Part shown: one piece after another, positions 5,861 through 13,346 of the stretch
Numbering within the stretch: position 1 is the stretch's first letter
How the letters are laid out: each line of letters starts with the position of its first letter
Source: a virus
Length of the DNA: 42,833 nucleotides
IMG/VR virus record: IMGVR_UViG_3300020578_000164
Coordinates: 1 to 42,833 of that record
Strand: one strand, 5' to 3'
Made by a program: the position numbers and the translations under genes
Notes under the pieces: generated by a model
Told to the model about the DNA's origin: nothing
Databases searched by the model: none
What the model saw: the letters and a program-made list of their open reading frames with translations, nothing else

Positions 5861-7369
5861 ATGGCAGCGTACATTTATGCACGGGTGTCGACAGTGGAGC
5901 AGGTTGTTGGGGGGTGCAGCATCGAAGGACAGGTGAGATCCTGTCGACTGTACTGCGAGGCCAACGGGCTTGTGTTGGGTGCGGCTACCAATTGCGACAA
6001 AGCCGGCGTGATTCTGGACGGCGGTCGCAGCGCGTTTTCGAAACCGTTTGCCACACGCCCCGGCGCAATGCTCCTCGCGGGAGCCTTGCAGCAGGGAGAT
6101 ACCGTTGTCGTGACCAGTTTGACGCGGCTGTTCCGCCGAGTCGCCGAAGCCGCCACGATAATGGAGCGGTGGGTTCAGATTGGCGTAAGCGTGACGTTTG
6201 TCGACTACCCGTCGCTTAGTTTCGATTCGGCGAACGGGCGGTGTTTGGTGTACTGCATGGCCGCCGTGGCTCAGCTCAAGAGCGAGTTGATCGCAGCGAG
6301 GGTCCGCGAAGGACGCGCGCGCAAGAAAGGTCTTCCAGCAGAACCGAACAGACCGGCTAAGCCGGCCAAGGTTTTGCTTCCGGCAGCGCAGCAGCCTATT
6401 GCCGAAGTGATTCGGCGTATGGCTGAAAAGCGGCCCTCTTCCCGATCCGGGCGGGTGTGCGTTTACGCCAGAGTTTCGACCGACGAGCAGTCTGTAGACA
6501 CACAACTTGCCATTTTGAGGCAGGCGTACCCGGGCGCTGTTGAGTATGTTGACCACGGGGTCAGTGCGTGGAAGACCTCTTTGCCGGACAGGCCCGAGGG
6601 TGGGCGAATGCTGAGAGAGCTGCAACCCGGAGACACGATTGTTGTTCTGCGACCAGACCGGGTATTCCGGTCCCTGAAGGACGCTGCGACCCAGATCGAC
6701 GCGATTCAAAAAGTTGGGGCGTTTTTGCACATTCACGAGGGTGGAATAAAATCCGACGAGCTGTTTGGTCGGCTGCTGCTGGGTATGTTGTCGGCGTTTG
6801 CTCAGCTTGAAAGCGAGGAGACCAGCAGGGCGACAAAGCACGCGATGGCGATCGCCTGCGGAACAAACGACGCCGCGTTGCAGGCCCGTCTTCCGAAACC
6901 GCTGCTTCGAGACGTGCCGCCGAAAACAAAACACTACGTTTTTGACGATGTGTTTGATTCAGGAGAGCGACAGCAAATGTGGCTGACAGTTCACCTGACC
7001 AAAGCAAACTATTGCAGTTTGGGTGTTTGTATTTTGGATGCCACAAACAGGAGTTTGTACGAGAAAGGGCTCCCGCCACTGACATCGCAATCGATGGACA
7101 TGCGGGACTACCGGCAGGCTTTGCGGGAGGTCGGTACAAAAAAAGCAAAGGCGTTGATACCCAAGATCGAAAACTACGCCCGCGTAGCCTCACCTGTCGG
7201 GTCTTCGCAAAACTTCCCGAAGGCGGAAAAACGGTACGAGCATTTCATGCGGGTGTTTGGTGAACTCCCTCGAGAGCAACGGGACCTGCGGCTACTCACA
7301 ATGATGCAGAGCCCGAAAGCTGTCGCCGCGTTCGCGGATGCAACCAAGCGAGCAGTCGAGACAGTTTGA
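5861..7369 (+). CDS. Double-headed serine recombinase (two resolvase domains), 502 aa
   Basis: Two full serine-recombinase catalytic domains lie in one chain. Domain 1 (about 4-155) has YARVST with R8 and nucleophile S10, then TSLTRLFR with R89 and R92. Domain 2 (about 198-330) has VYARVST with R204 and S206, then RPDRVFR with R267 and R270. Both keep a helix-E-like end (AAVAQLKSELIAARVREG; AFAQLESEETSRATKHA). All key Ser/Arg positions are present twice. The usual invertase HTH or large-integrase recombinase/zinc domains are not seen; residues 331-502 are unrecognised. It may act in integration, excision or resolution, working as a built-in dimer. Its end overlaps the convergent HTH gene by 74 bp. 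Confidence 0.85.
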   Translation: MAAYIYARVSTVEQVVGGCSIEGQVRSCRLYCEANGLVLGAATNCDKAGVILDGGRSAFSKPFATRPGAMLLAGALQQGDTVVVTSLTRLFRRVAEAATIMERWVQIGVSVTFVDYPSLSFDSANGRCLVYCMAAVAQLKSELIAARVREGRARKKGLPAEPNRPAKPAKVLLPAAQQPIAEVIRRMAEKRPSSRSGRVCVYARVSTDEQSVDTQLAILRQAYPGAVEYVDHGVSAWKTSLPDRPEGGRMLRELQPGDTIVVLRPDRVFRSLKDAATQIDAIQKVGAFLHIHEGGIKSDELFGRLLLGMLSAFAQLESEETSRATKHAMAIACGTNDAALQARLPKPLLRDVPPKTKHYVFDDVFDSGERQQMWLTVHLTKANYCSLGVCILDATNRSLYEKGLPPLTSQSMDMRDYRQALREVGTKKAKALIPKIENYARVASPVGSSQNFPKAEKRYEHFMRVFGELPREQRDLRLLTMMQSPKAVAAFADATKRAVETV

Positions 7370-7529
7370 CGTACTTCCGTCCGCCGATCTCAACTCGCGA
7401 TAAGCGATCGCCGTTTCTCCCGCGAGTGCTCCACTTTCGGACAGTGCTGACGTCCAAAGTCAAGCCGTAACGGGTCTGGACAAACGCCACGATTTCTTTG
7501 GCGCTGAGGAGTTGCTCCGGAGTTTGCAT
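7296..7529 (-). CDS. Excisionase-like HTH protein, 77 aa
   Basis: On the minus strand from an ATG (revcomp of 7527-7529); a TTG start at 7553 is possible. The product has LLSAKEIVAFVQTRYG, then STVRKWSTRGRNG and a wing-like RVEIGGRKYVKLS, the layout of winged-helix excisionase/MerR-type proteins and of DUF1580-like small HTH proteins known from Planctomycetes. It faces the serine recombinase and overlaps its 3' end by 74 bp, so it is a good candidate recombination directionality factor. No clear SD precedes the ATG. It may instead be a transcription regulator. Confidence 0.6.
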   Translation of the reverse strand: MQTPEQLLSAKEIVAFVQTRYGLTLDVSTVRKWSTRGRNGDRLSRVEIGGRKYVKLSRLLAWLHPRTRRQLSGSASL

Positions 7530-7609
7530 CGAGGGGGGCCTTATAGAGGACAAACGGGAATGTTGGTAGAATAGCGATTTGCCGGTATTGCTGTCCAGCC
7601 GAGGGTAAT

Positions 7610-7630
7610 GGAGGATTATGAAAATCCTCC
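7610..7630 (+). promoter_or_regulatory. Hairpin in the leader of the capsid operon
   Basis: GGAGGATT (7610-7617) pairs with AATCCTCC (7623-7630) around ATGAA, followed by CCCCTATTCT. It lies 24 bp before the scaffold ATG and just ahead of its GGAG site (7641-7644). With no good T-run it fits a regulatory or mRNA-stabilising stem better than a terminator. The rest of 7530-7654 shows no further gene; a TAGAAT at 7567-7572 could be a -10 box but has no -35 partner. Confidence 0.5.
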
Positions 7631-7654
7631 CCCCTATTCTGGAGCAGTAAAACC

Positions 7655-8701
7655 ATGTCTACATCATCAGCCTTCCCAACCTTTACCGACCTCGCGGCTG
7701 CTCAGAGCGCTCCGGGGGGAGCAACGCCATCGGCACAGCCGGCTGCTTCGGTTGTGCCGGTGGCTGCCCCGGCGGTGACCGCAACACCCGTCGCTGCCGT
7801 AGCCCCTCCGCAGATACCCCCGCCAGCAGCGGTGTCGACAAACGCAATGATTCGACGCCTCGAAGCAAGCGGTACTCTTAACCCCGGTCACGGTTTTACT
7901 GACGACATGCAGGTCTTGGAGTACTTGGCAGTTCAGCAGCAGCCTGCGCAAGAACCGACTTCTCCTGCCGCACAGCCGCCGCAGCCGGCCACTGGCGGTA
8001 TGCCAGCCCCGTCCCACAGTGAACTTGCTGCGGCGGCGGCGGCTTTGCAACAGTCCGGGATGCTGACCTTTGAAGCCGGAACAGGGGTGTGGAAAGCTGT
8101 CAGCCCGTTGGCCGCCACCGTCGCCAACGCTATGAACGAAAACGTTGCCCGTCAGCGGGCAGTGATGACCGAGCTTTCGGACCCGCAGGCATTTATCCGT
8201 AACTACGGCGCGGATGCTTTTTCTGAGTTTATCGCTCCGTTGCAAACGCAGATTCAACAGCTTACGGATGCTCTGCAGCAACAGCGTCAGATGCTTGCGG
8301 CTAATGCTCCGGACCCCGGAAAAGAATTTGTTGCCGCAAACTCTGCGGCCTTAAAAAACCCTGACGGCAGCCTTACTGCGGCAGGCCAGGCCTATTCGCA
8401 AGCGTGGGACGCGGCAGCACGAGCCGGCGTACGCAATCGAGAGGCAGCCCACGATCTGGCGTTTATGGCCGCTCGCCCGTTGATGCCTACGCCAGCAGCC
8501 CAAACCGTCCCGGCGGCACCGTCAAAACAGACGTTGCCGTGGTCCTCCACAATACCGACAACCGCAGTCAACCCTACGTTCTCAGCTCCCGGCCCCCTTA
8601 CGACGTCCGGTCCGGCTCCACTCGGCGTACCGGTCAACAACGCTGGATTTCCCGATTTTACCGCAATGGCGGCACAACGTGCTGCCGGCACCACTTCGTG
8701 A
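7655..8701 (+). CDS. Probable capsid scaffold protein, 348 aa
   Basis: It lies directly upstream of the major capsid gene, the usual place of the scaffold that guides procapsid assembly. The first ~130 residues are Ala/Pro-rich and disordered. The centre (about 150-235) is helical and Gln-rich (FIAPLQTQIQQLTDALQQQR), a likely coiled coil. The C-terminus is again Pro/Ala-rich and ends in a short FPDFTAMAAQRAAG segment that echoes the N-terminal FPTFTDLAAAQSAPG. Such motifs often contact the shell. GGAG precedes the ATG. No protease triad is seen, so it is not a scaffold-protease fusion. Confidence 0.65.
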   Translation: MSTSSAFPTFTDLAAAQSAPGGATPSAQPAASVVPVAAPAVTATPVAAVAPPQIPPPAAVSTNAMIRRLEASGTLNPGHGFTDDMQVLEYLAVQQQPAQEPTSPAAQPPQPATGGMPAPSHSELAAAAAALQQSGMLTFEAGTGVWKAVSPLAATVANAMNENVARQRAVMTELSDPQAFIRNYGADAFSEFIAPLQTQIQQLTDALQQQRQMLAANAPDPGKEFVAANSAALKNPDGSLTAAGQAYSQAWDAAARAGVRNREAAHDLAFMAARPLMPTPAAQTVPAAPSKQTLPWSSTIPTTAVNPTFSAPGPLTTSGPAPLGVPVNNAGFPDFTAMAAQRAAGTTS

Positions 8702-8715
8702 CGAGGATTTAGACC

Positions 8716-9861
8716 ATGGTAGCTCTTGTTCCGCAAAACGTCGCAGGACACGTCAATCTTGTCAGAGACCTCGCGCCGAGTTACTGGAAAGGTGTTTCGG
8801 ACCTGACAGTTCGAAACTTTCTGACCATGTACAACTTGCGGCGGTTTGGGCGGTTGACGTTTAACGCCCGGGGCCATACTCAGGTATGGAATGCGAGGAT
8901 CAAACAGCCGAGCGTTTCTCCGGCAGTTGAGGGGCAACCGCTGCAGTTCGTGAATTTTGATACCGATATTCAGTATTTCATCGGGATCAAGGGCTATCGC
9001 GGTTCGGACTTCATGGGTGAACTCGAATACCTGCAGCGTGACGGTGCGGGCGACATCGCCATTACTGATCGGTATCAGAGAAAAAGCCAAGAGCTGGCGC
9101 AGGCTATGACAGAGCGCATCCAAAAGGCGTTCTGGTGCAACGGCAACGACGCAGCATTCGCCAACGACCTTGCTGGGATCAATACCGCCCTGGCCTATGA
9201 CGACGCGACTCTCACCTCAGCAGACAAGGTCGCAAAGCCAACGGGTACGTACTGCGGGCAGACGACCACCCTCGGCGGGCTCGGCGGAACTTGGTCCGCC
9301 ACGGCGGGAGAAACCAAACCGAATGCCTCTCTTGCCAACGACTGGCCATTCGGGCAGGGCTCTCCGGAGTACGACGGGACGTCCCCCTTGATCGTGAACT
9401 ACGGGCCAAATATCTGGGGCAACGGCGGCACAGGTTTCAGCAAGAATATCATCTCTGCTGCCTCCTTCGCTATGACGGCTATGCTGCACCGCGGCGGGCA
9501 GTCAATGGTCGGTGCGCCTCCGCAGGTCGCGATTGCGTCCAACCTGTTCCCGTCCTTCAAGGACAGTTTCCGAGCCAACAACCGCCAGATCATGCCGTGG
9601 AAGGACGGAGACTTGGGGTATCCCGGCGAAACGCTGATGGTCGACGGCGCCGTGTATTCCATGGATTACGCGATCCCGCAGTCTCAGGCTTACATGTACC
9701 TGCCCCAGTTCCTTGAAGCGTTCTTCCTGCACAACGACATCTACGGCCCAATTGGGCCAGAATGGTCAACCAGCCACACTGGATACTTGTACTACATCAG
9801 CACCTACGGAAACTTCAAGTTCCTGCCGAAGTACCTGTGTCGGTTCGTTAGCAAGACCTGA
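8716..9861 (+). CDS. Major capsid protein (HK97 fold)
   Basis: A 381-aa shell protein, a normal length for an HK97-fold capsid protein. It starts 14 bp after the scaffold-like gene with GAGG ahead of the ATG. It shows the expected mix: an N-terminal helical arm (LVRDLAPSYWKGVSDLT), an extended loop, FDTDIQYFIGIKGYRGSDFMG, a central helix ITDRYQRKSQELAQAMTERI, a Gly-rich variable insertion (about 180-245), and a C-terminal segment with a QVAIASNLFPSFK stretch and FLPKYLCRF. Identification rests on these features and on its position after the scaffold. Confidence 0.8.
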   Translation: MVALVPQNVAGHVNLVRDLAPSYWKGVSDLTVRNFLTMYNLRRFGRLTFNARGHTQVWNARIKQPSVSPAVEGQPLQFVNFDTDIQYFIGIKGYRGSDFMGELEYLQRDGAGDIAITDRYQRKSQELAQAMTERIQKAFWCNGNDAAFANDLAGINTALAYDDATLTSADKVAKPTGTYCGQTTTLGGLGGTWSATAGETKPNASLANDWPFGQGSPEYDGTSPLIVNYGPNIWGNGGTGFSKNIISAASFAMTAMLHRGGQSMVGAPPQVAIASNLFPSFKDSFRANNRQIMPWKDGDLGYPGETLMVDGAVYSMDYAIPQSQAYMYLPQFLEAFFLHNDIYGPIGPEWSTSHTGYLYYISTYGNFKFLPKYLCRFVSKT

Positions 9862-9920
9862 TTTGTTTCCGGTTTTTACCCTCCGATATTCGTCTGATCA
9901 CATTTTTGAGGATGTAGTGT

Positions 9921-10451
9921 ATGGCCGGAAATACTATTTCGATGCGGTTGGGTGGGGTCAATGTTGTTGACGACCCGGCATTCCTCGGGCAAGGTGCCAA
10001 ATTTCAGGATATTGACTACACGAATCCGGAAAACCCGGTGCTCCTGTCGCAGCAGGAGGTGTGTGCGGTCCTCGTGAAGAACGACTCGGGGGCCACGTTG
10101 GCCGCGGGTGCCGGGCTTCGCATGAAGGCTGCGGATACCACCATGACATTGGTTGGCGGACTGTGCGGGGCCAATCAAGCCCTGCACGGAGTTGTTGACC
10201 CGTGGATCTCTGCGCCCGTACCCGTTGGCGGGTTTTTCTGGATGATCGTGGAAGGCCCCACCTTGGTTCTTGCCGGGGTCGGCGGGTTGACTCCAGGTGC
10301 TTTGTTGCAGACGGCGGTGAACGGGACGTTTATCGCAGGTACGGAAGGCACCAACCCTGTCGGCCACAGCGGATATTCGTCGGCAACGACTGCGGCAACG
10401 GCCCGTGGACGTGCGTACGTCCGAACGCCGCTCAGCCCGCTCGATTGTTGA
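9921..10451 (+). CDS. Head decoration-like protein, 176 aa
   Basis: It follows the capsid gene by 59 bp with GAGG before the ATG. It is a compact beta-rich, Gly/Ala/Val-rich protein (GATLAAGAGLRMK; PVPVGGFFWMIVEGP; GGLTPGALLQTAVNG). The phrase VPVGGFFWMIVEGPT resembles the fold used by small capsid cement and DUF2190-type proteins that bind the outer shell. The position after the capsid gene agrees. Without a structure the role remains a prediction. Confidence 0.55.
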   Translation: MAGNTISMRLGGVNVVDDPAFLGQGAKFQDIDYTNPENPVLLSQQEVCAVLVKNDSGATLAAGAGLRMKAADTTMTLVGGLCGANQALHGVVDPWISAPVPVGGFFWMIVEGPTLVLAGVGGLTPGALLQTAVNGTFIAGTEGTNPVGHSGYSSATTAATARGRAYVRTPLSPLDC

Positions 10452-10496
10452 TTGCGGGCCGCAGGTTTTTCCTTTCTTGTTTTTGGAGATCAAATC

Positions 10497-10607
10497 GTGG
10501 GAGACACACCGGTACCGCCGACAGGGATTCACGGCGGCAACAAGCTGGCAAACGTGAAGCCTGGTAATCCGATCCAAAACCCAATCACACCGATCAGCAC
10601 AAAGTGA
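10497..10607 (+). CDS. 36-residue protein between decoration and zinc-finger genes
   Basis: GTG start with GGAG nine bases ahead; the stop overlaps the next GTG (GTGA). The peptide is Pro/Gly/Asn-rich with no hydrophobic core: PVPPTGIHGGNK, then PGNPIQNPITPIS. It is too short to fold alone. A ribosome site and coupled stop argue that it is translated. It could be a capsid-bound peptide, or a leader that carries ribosomes into the hairpin at 10636-10653. Function unknown. Confidence 0.5.
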   Translation: MGDTPVPPTGIHGGNKLANVKPGNPIQNPITPISTK

Positions 10608-11269
10608 CCCGCGAGGGTGACGTTGCTGTTCGGTTGGCGGGCGCAAGCCCGCCATCTTTTTTGGCCGACGCAGAGTTTCCCGGGAAACGGGTATGCTGTG
10701 TTTGCGGACTGCCTTTCACCCCGCACGCTGGCGAGAGGGTATGTATGGCATGTAGCGACGAAGTCGTCCGGACGGCTCAGCAGGTTTTGACGGGCGAAGG
10801 CTCGTGGCGACGGGCGCTCCGTGATGTCCGTCAAAAAGGCCGACCGTTCGTACTGGACGTTGCTGAGACGGTGATGGAAAAACTTGGTGGTCCGGAGAAA
10901 CTGGCCGAGCGGTTGGCTACCGACTTTATGCGGGCTCGCGGAGAGGGCCTTAGCCCGGAGCAAGCGGTATTCCACCAGCCTGACGTAAAGGTCCTGAAGG
11001 GGTTGTACGAACTTCTCAAGGGCTTGATGGACTCTCGAGATGAGCTGGTTGATGACTCGGATCCGTTTGACGGGATGTCCGAGGAGCAGTTGATGCAGGT
11101 CGCGTCAAATGCGGCTATGCTGCGTATTGAAAACGACGCCGGTTTTCGAGACGATGTTTTAGCTACAATCGCACGAGTAGATGCGACTGCTATCACCCGA
11201 GCCGCGATTAAGGTGTTGTCCGCCCCAACCGTCGAGGTGATATATGCCCCTCCGCGACCTTTTGTCTAA
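10604..11269 (+). CDS. Zinc-finger phage protein, possible small terminase or head protein, 221 aa
   Basis: It opens with a GTG overlapping the preceding stop; a TTG at 10661 after the terminator is an alternative. Near the N-terminus CCVCGLPF and, 12 residues on, CMAC form a two-CxxC zinc ribbon. The rest is helical: FVLDVAETVMEKLGG, DVKVLKGLYELLKGLM, NAAMLRIENDAGFRDDVLA. DNA binding plus helices, upstream of TerL, is compatible with a small terminase, but the metallopeptidase-like gene lies between them and no HTH is certain. The 3' end overlaps the next gene by 26 nt. An intrinsic terminator lies in its first codons. Confidence 0.55.
   Translation: MTREGDVAVRLAGASPPSFLADAEFPGKRVCCVCGLPFTPHAGERVCMACSDEVVRTAQQVLTGEGSWRRALRDVRQKGRPFVLDVAETVMEKLGGPEKLAERLATDFMRARGEGLSPEQAVFHQPDVKVLKGLYELLKGLMDSRDELVDDSDPFDGMSEEQLMQVASNAAMLRIENDAGFRDDVLATIARVDATAITRAAIKVLSAPTVEVIYAPPRPFV
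10636..10662 (+). terminator. Intrinsic terminator or attenuator inside a 5' coding end
   Basis: GGCGGGC (10636-10642), loop GCAA, GCCCGCC (10647-10653), then ATCTTTTTT: a 7-bp all-GC stem with a GNRA loop and six T. It lies inside the start of the 221-aa gene and after the capsid block, so it probably reduces read-through from capsid into terminase genes. A 12-bp palindrome TTTCCCGGGAAA follows at 10676-10687. Confidence 0.75.
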
Positions 11270-13346
11270 AGCCCGACCGTACGCGCCGTACGGGGTGTAC
11301 GGATTGACCGCAGGCACTGTAGCCGGCGCTCCCGGAAGCGAGTACTACGGGCCGATCTTGGGGGCTGTTGGGAACCTGTTTGACCTGCCGGGCAGCTCAG
11401 TACGCGATCTGTTGGCCGGAGAAAACCCTTTTGATCAATGGGCTTCGCCGTTGTCCGGAGACAACCGGGCTACGGGTCGCGACGTACTTGAACGGTTCGG
11501 GATGCGGGCTAACCGAGAGACAGGGATGGCGGGGTGGCTGGATGACCCGATGGAAGGCCTGAGAGACTTGGCCGGATTCGGGGTCGAGCTGGCGACCGAC
11601 CCGTTAAATTTCGCGTCGATGTTCAAGCTCGGAAAGCTGTTTCGAACAGGTAAGTCCGCCGCGGCGCATAACGCAGCGCTGGACGCCCTGCAGCGAAACC
11701 CGGAACGCCAGCGCCTTGGTCAGCAAATGTCTGAGGCGTTCGGTGAGTCTGGCGACCACACAATGGCCTTGATCGACGCGGCTACGATTCGCCAGGGTCG
11801 TGATCCCGGTTTGGTGTACGGCAGTCTTACGGTAAAAAACCTGGAGCGAGCGGCAACGGGCGTTGCTGCAGCTACGGCGGCGGCTGAGATGATGATGCCA
11901 GACTCTCCGGGACCAAACCCGTTGACGCTGAACCAGCCGTCACTACCGGACCTATCGCGACCGCTATTCCCGAGACTAATGGAAGACGAGGCTATCGACC
12001 TTTTTTCGGGAAATATAACCCATGACCAGTACAACGCGTTGATAGACACTCCGGGATATGACAGTTCAATCCCCAGAACCCCCCGGTTAAAAACCCCAAA
12101 GTACGTAGATTTTATTGAAAACCTCTGGTCAAAGCGCAGGTATGACAGAGAAGAGCTTCCGAACGAAAACTATCGGAGCGCGCATAAGGAGGTTGAAAAA
12201 GAAGTCGAGGCTATGGGCTTGGTGCCAGGTAGTGCACAGGCAGCTCACGCCTATCATGAAAAAATGCAGCCGAAAATAGAAGCTTTGGGTCGTTTGGGTA
12301 AAAACCCAACTGACGACGTAACTTCTTTTGTTGGTACCAATGTCGGTTCCAGAATTGACATTAAAGAGTTTGCAAGGGGTAACCCGATAGGAACGTTGCA
12401 TTTTAAGGATGGCCCTGTGCAGTATGTTAGGGCTGTACAGTTGCTGCCACAACGCGGCAAAGCGCTTGTAGAGTTCGGGCTTGCAAGCAATAATAAGACG
12501 CAAATCGCAAACCCTTTAGTCGAACACAAGATTGCGGAAAAGAATGTCTCTCTGGTAGCTTCTGGAGAAGGGAGCAAAAATTCGTGGGCTGTGATGTCCG
12601 GGCAGGTTGGGCCGACCGCCACCCGTGAGCAGGTGCGTGAAGCGGTCATGCAGGCAATGCAGGATCCTCAGTGGCAGCAGGTTGGGTTCAACCCCGAACG
12701 GCACAGCTACTTCTATTTGCAAGGCGACCACCGCACACGTGTTACCGGTGCCGACGAAGTGCTTCAATACGGCGATTTGGTCTTAGCCAAAAACCCACGT
12801 ACGGAGATGATGGGTTCGGAAGGTATTCGCCAGAGGCTGCAAGCGGTGGGGCTGATCCCGGACGACGTCTCCCCGCGGGCTTTGTATCAGCAAGCCGCCG
12901 TTGACGGCGACCCCCGCGCTCAGATTCAATTCACTCCGGAGGGGGCGGTCATCACGCCGTTTGCTCCCGACGCGTCGACAGCTCCGCACGAGGTCGGGCA
13001 TTACCTCGACAGGCTGTTACGCCCGCGCAGCCAGCGAACCCGTAATGCTGAAGAGGCTTTTGCCGGAGGCCTCGAAAACTATTTGGCCACTACCCAGACA
13101 AGTAGCCCGGGGATGGCCAATGCGATGGGGTATTTCAATCGCGAGATACCGCGCGTCTACGACCCGCAGTATGGGTTCCGGAATTTACCCGCTCGAGGTG
13201 GCGAGGACTACGGCGACTTGTTCGGGATCACCGACACGACGTCGCCGCTTGACAGGCAGCAAGTGCCTGACTTGGCTACGCCGGCGGGGCAGATGTTGTT
13301 GAGGAACATACTTGCCCGGTTCAACCCGTACGGGGGCGTGCAGTGA
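11244..13346 (+). CDS. Large virion protein with zincin-like HEVGH motif, 700 aa
   Basis: Residues 41-120 (from AVGNLFDLPGSS to ELATDP) match residues 44-123 of the 1842-aa protein at 30796-36324 at about 59 of 80 positions. The middle is more AT-rich and charged. Near 480-510, a WQQVGFNPERHSYFY segment followed by VLQYGDLVLAKNP resembles blocks seen in large polyvalent phage proteins. HEVGH lies at 582-586, with E603/E604 in AEEAFAGG as a candidate third ligand, the layout of zincin metallopeptidases. It may be packaged and injected, or process virion proteins. It overlaps both neighbours (26 nt upstream, GTGA downstream) and lies unusually between the zinc-finger gene and TerL. Confidence 0.7.
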   Translation: MPLRDLLSKARPYAPYGVYGLTAGTVAGAPGSEYYGPILGAVGNLFDLPGSSVRDLLAGENPFDQWASPLSGDNRATGRDVLERFGMRANRETGMAGWLDDPMEGLRDLAGFGVELATDPLNFASMFKLGKLFRTGKSAAAHNAALDALQRNPERQRLGQQMSEAFGESGDHTMALIDAATIRQGRDPGLVYGSLTVKNLERAATGVAAATAAAEMMMPDSPGPNPLTLNQPSLPDLSRPLFPRLMEDEAIDLFSGNITHDQYNALIDTPGYDSSIPRTPRLKTPKYVDFIENLWSKRRYDREELPNENYRSAHKEVEKEVEAMGLVPGSAQAAHAYHEKMQPKIEALGRLGKNPTDDVTSFVGTNVGSRIDIKEFARGNPIGTLHFKDGPVQYVRAVQLLPQRGKALVEFGLASNNKTQIANPLVEHKIAEKNVSLVASGEGSKNSWAVMSGQVGPTATREQVREAVMQAMQDPQWQQVGFNPERHSYFYLQGDHRTRVTGADEVLQYGDLVLAKNPRTEMMGSEGIRQRLQAVGLIPDDVSPRALYQQAAVDGDPRAQIQFTPEGAVITPFAPDASTAPHEVGHYLDRLLRPRSQRTRNAEEAFAGGLENYLATTQTSSPGMANAMGYFNREIPRVYDPQYGFRNLPARGGEDYGDLFGITDTTSPLDRQQVPDLATPAGQMLLRNILARFNPYGGVQ

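Noticed and set aside
5660-6934. 424-aa leftward frame opposite the recombinase
   Set aside because: It is basic and Arg-rich without a motif, antisense to a gene with clear catalytic residues.
7567-7572. Promoter -10 box for the capsid operon
   Set aside because: TAGAAT has no acceptable -35 sequence at 16-18 bp.
7530-7654. Phage attachment site
   Set aside because: A serine recombinase site could lie here, but no symmetric sequence with a central dinucleotide could be picked without a host junction.
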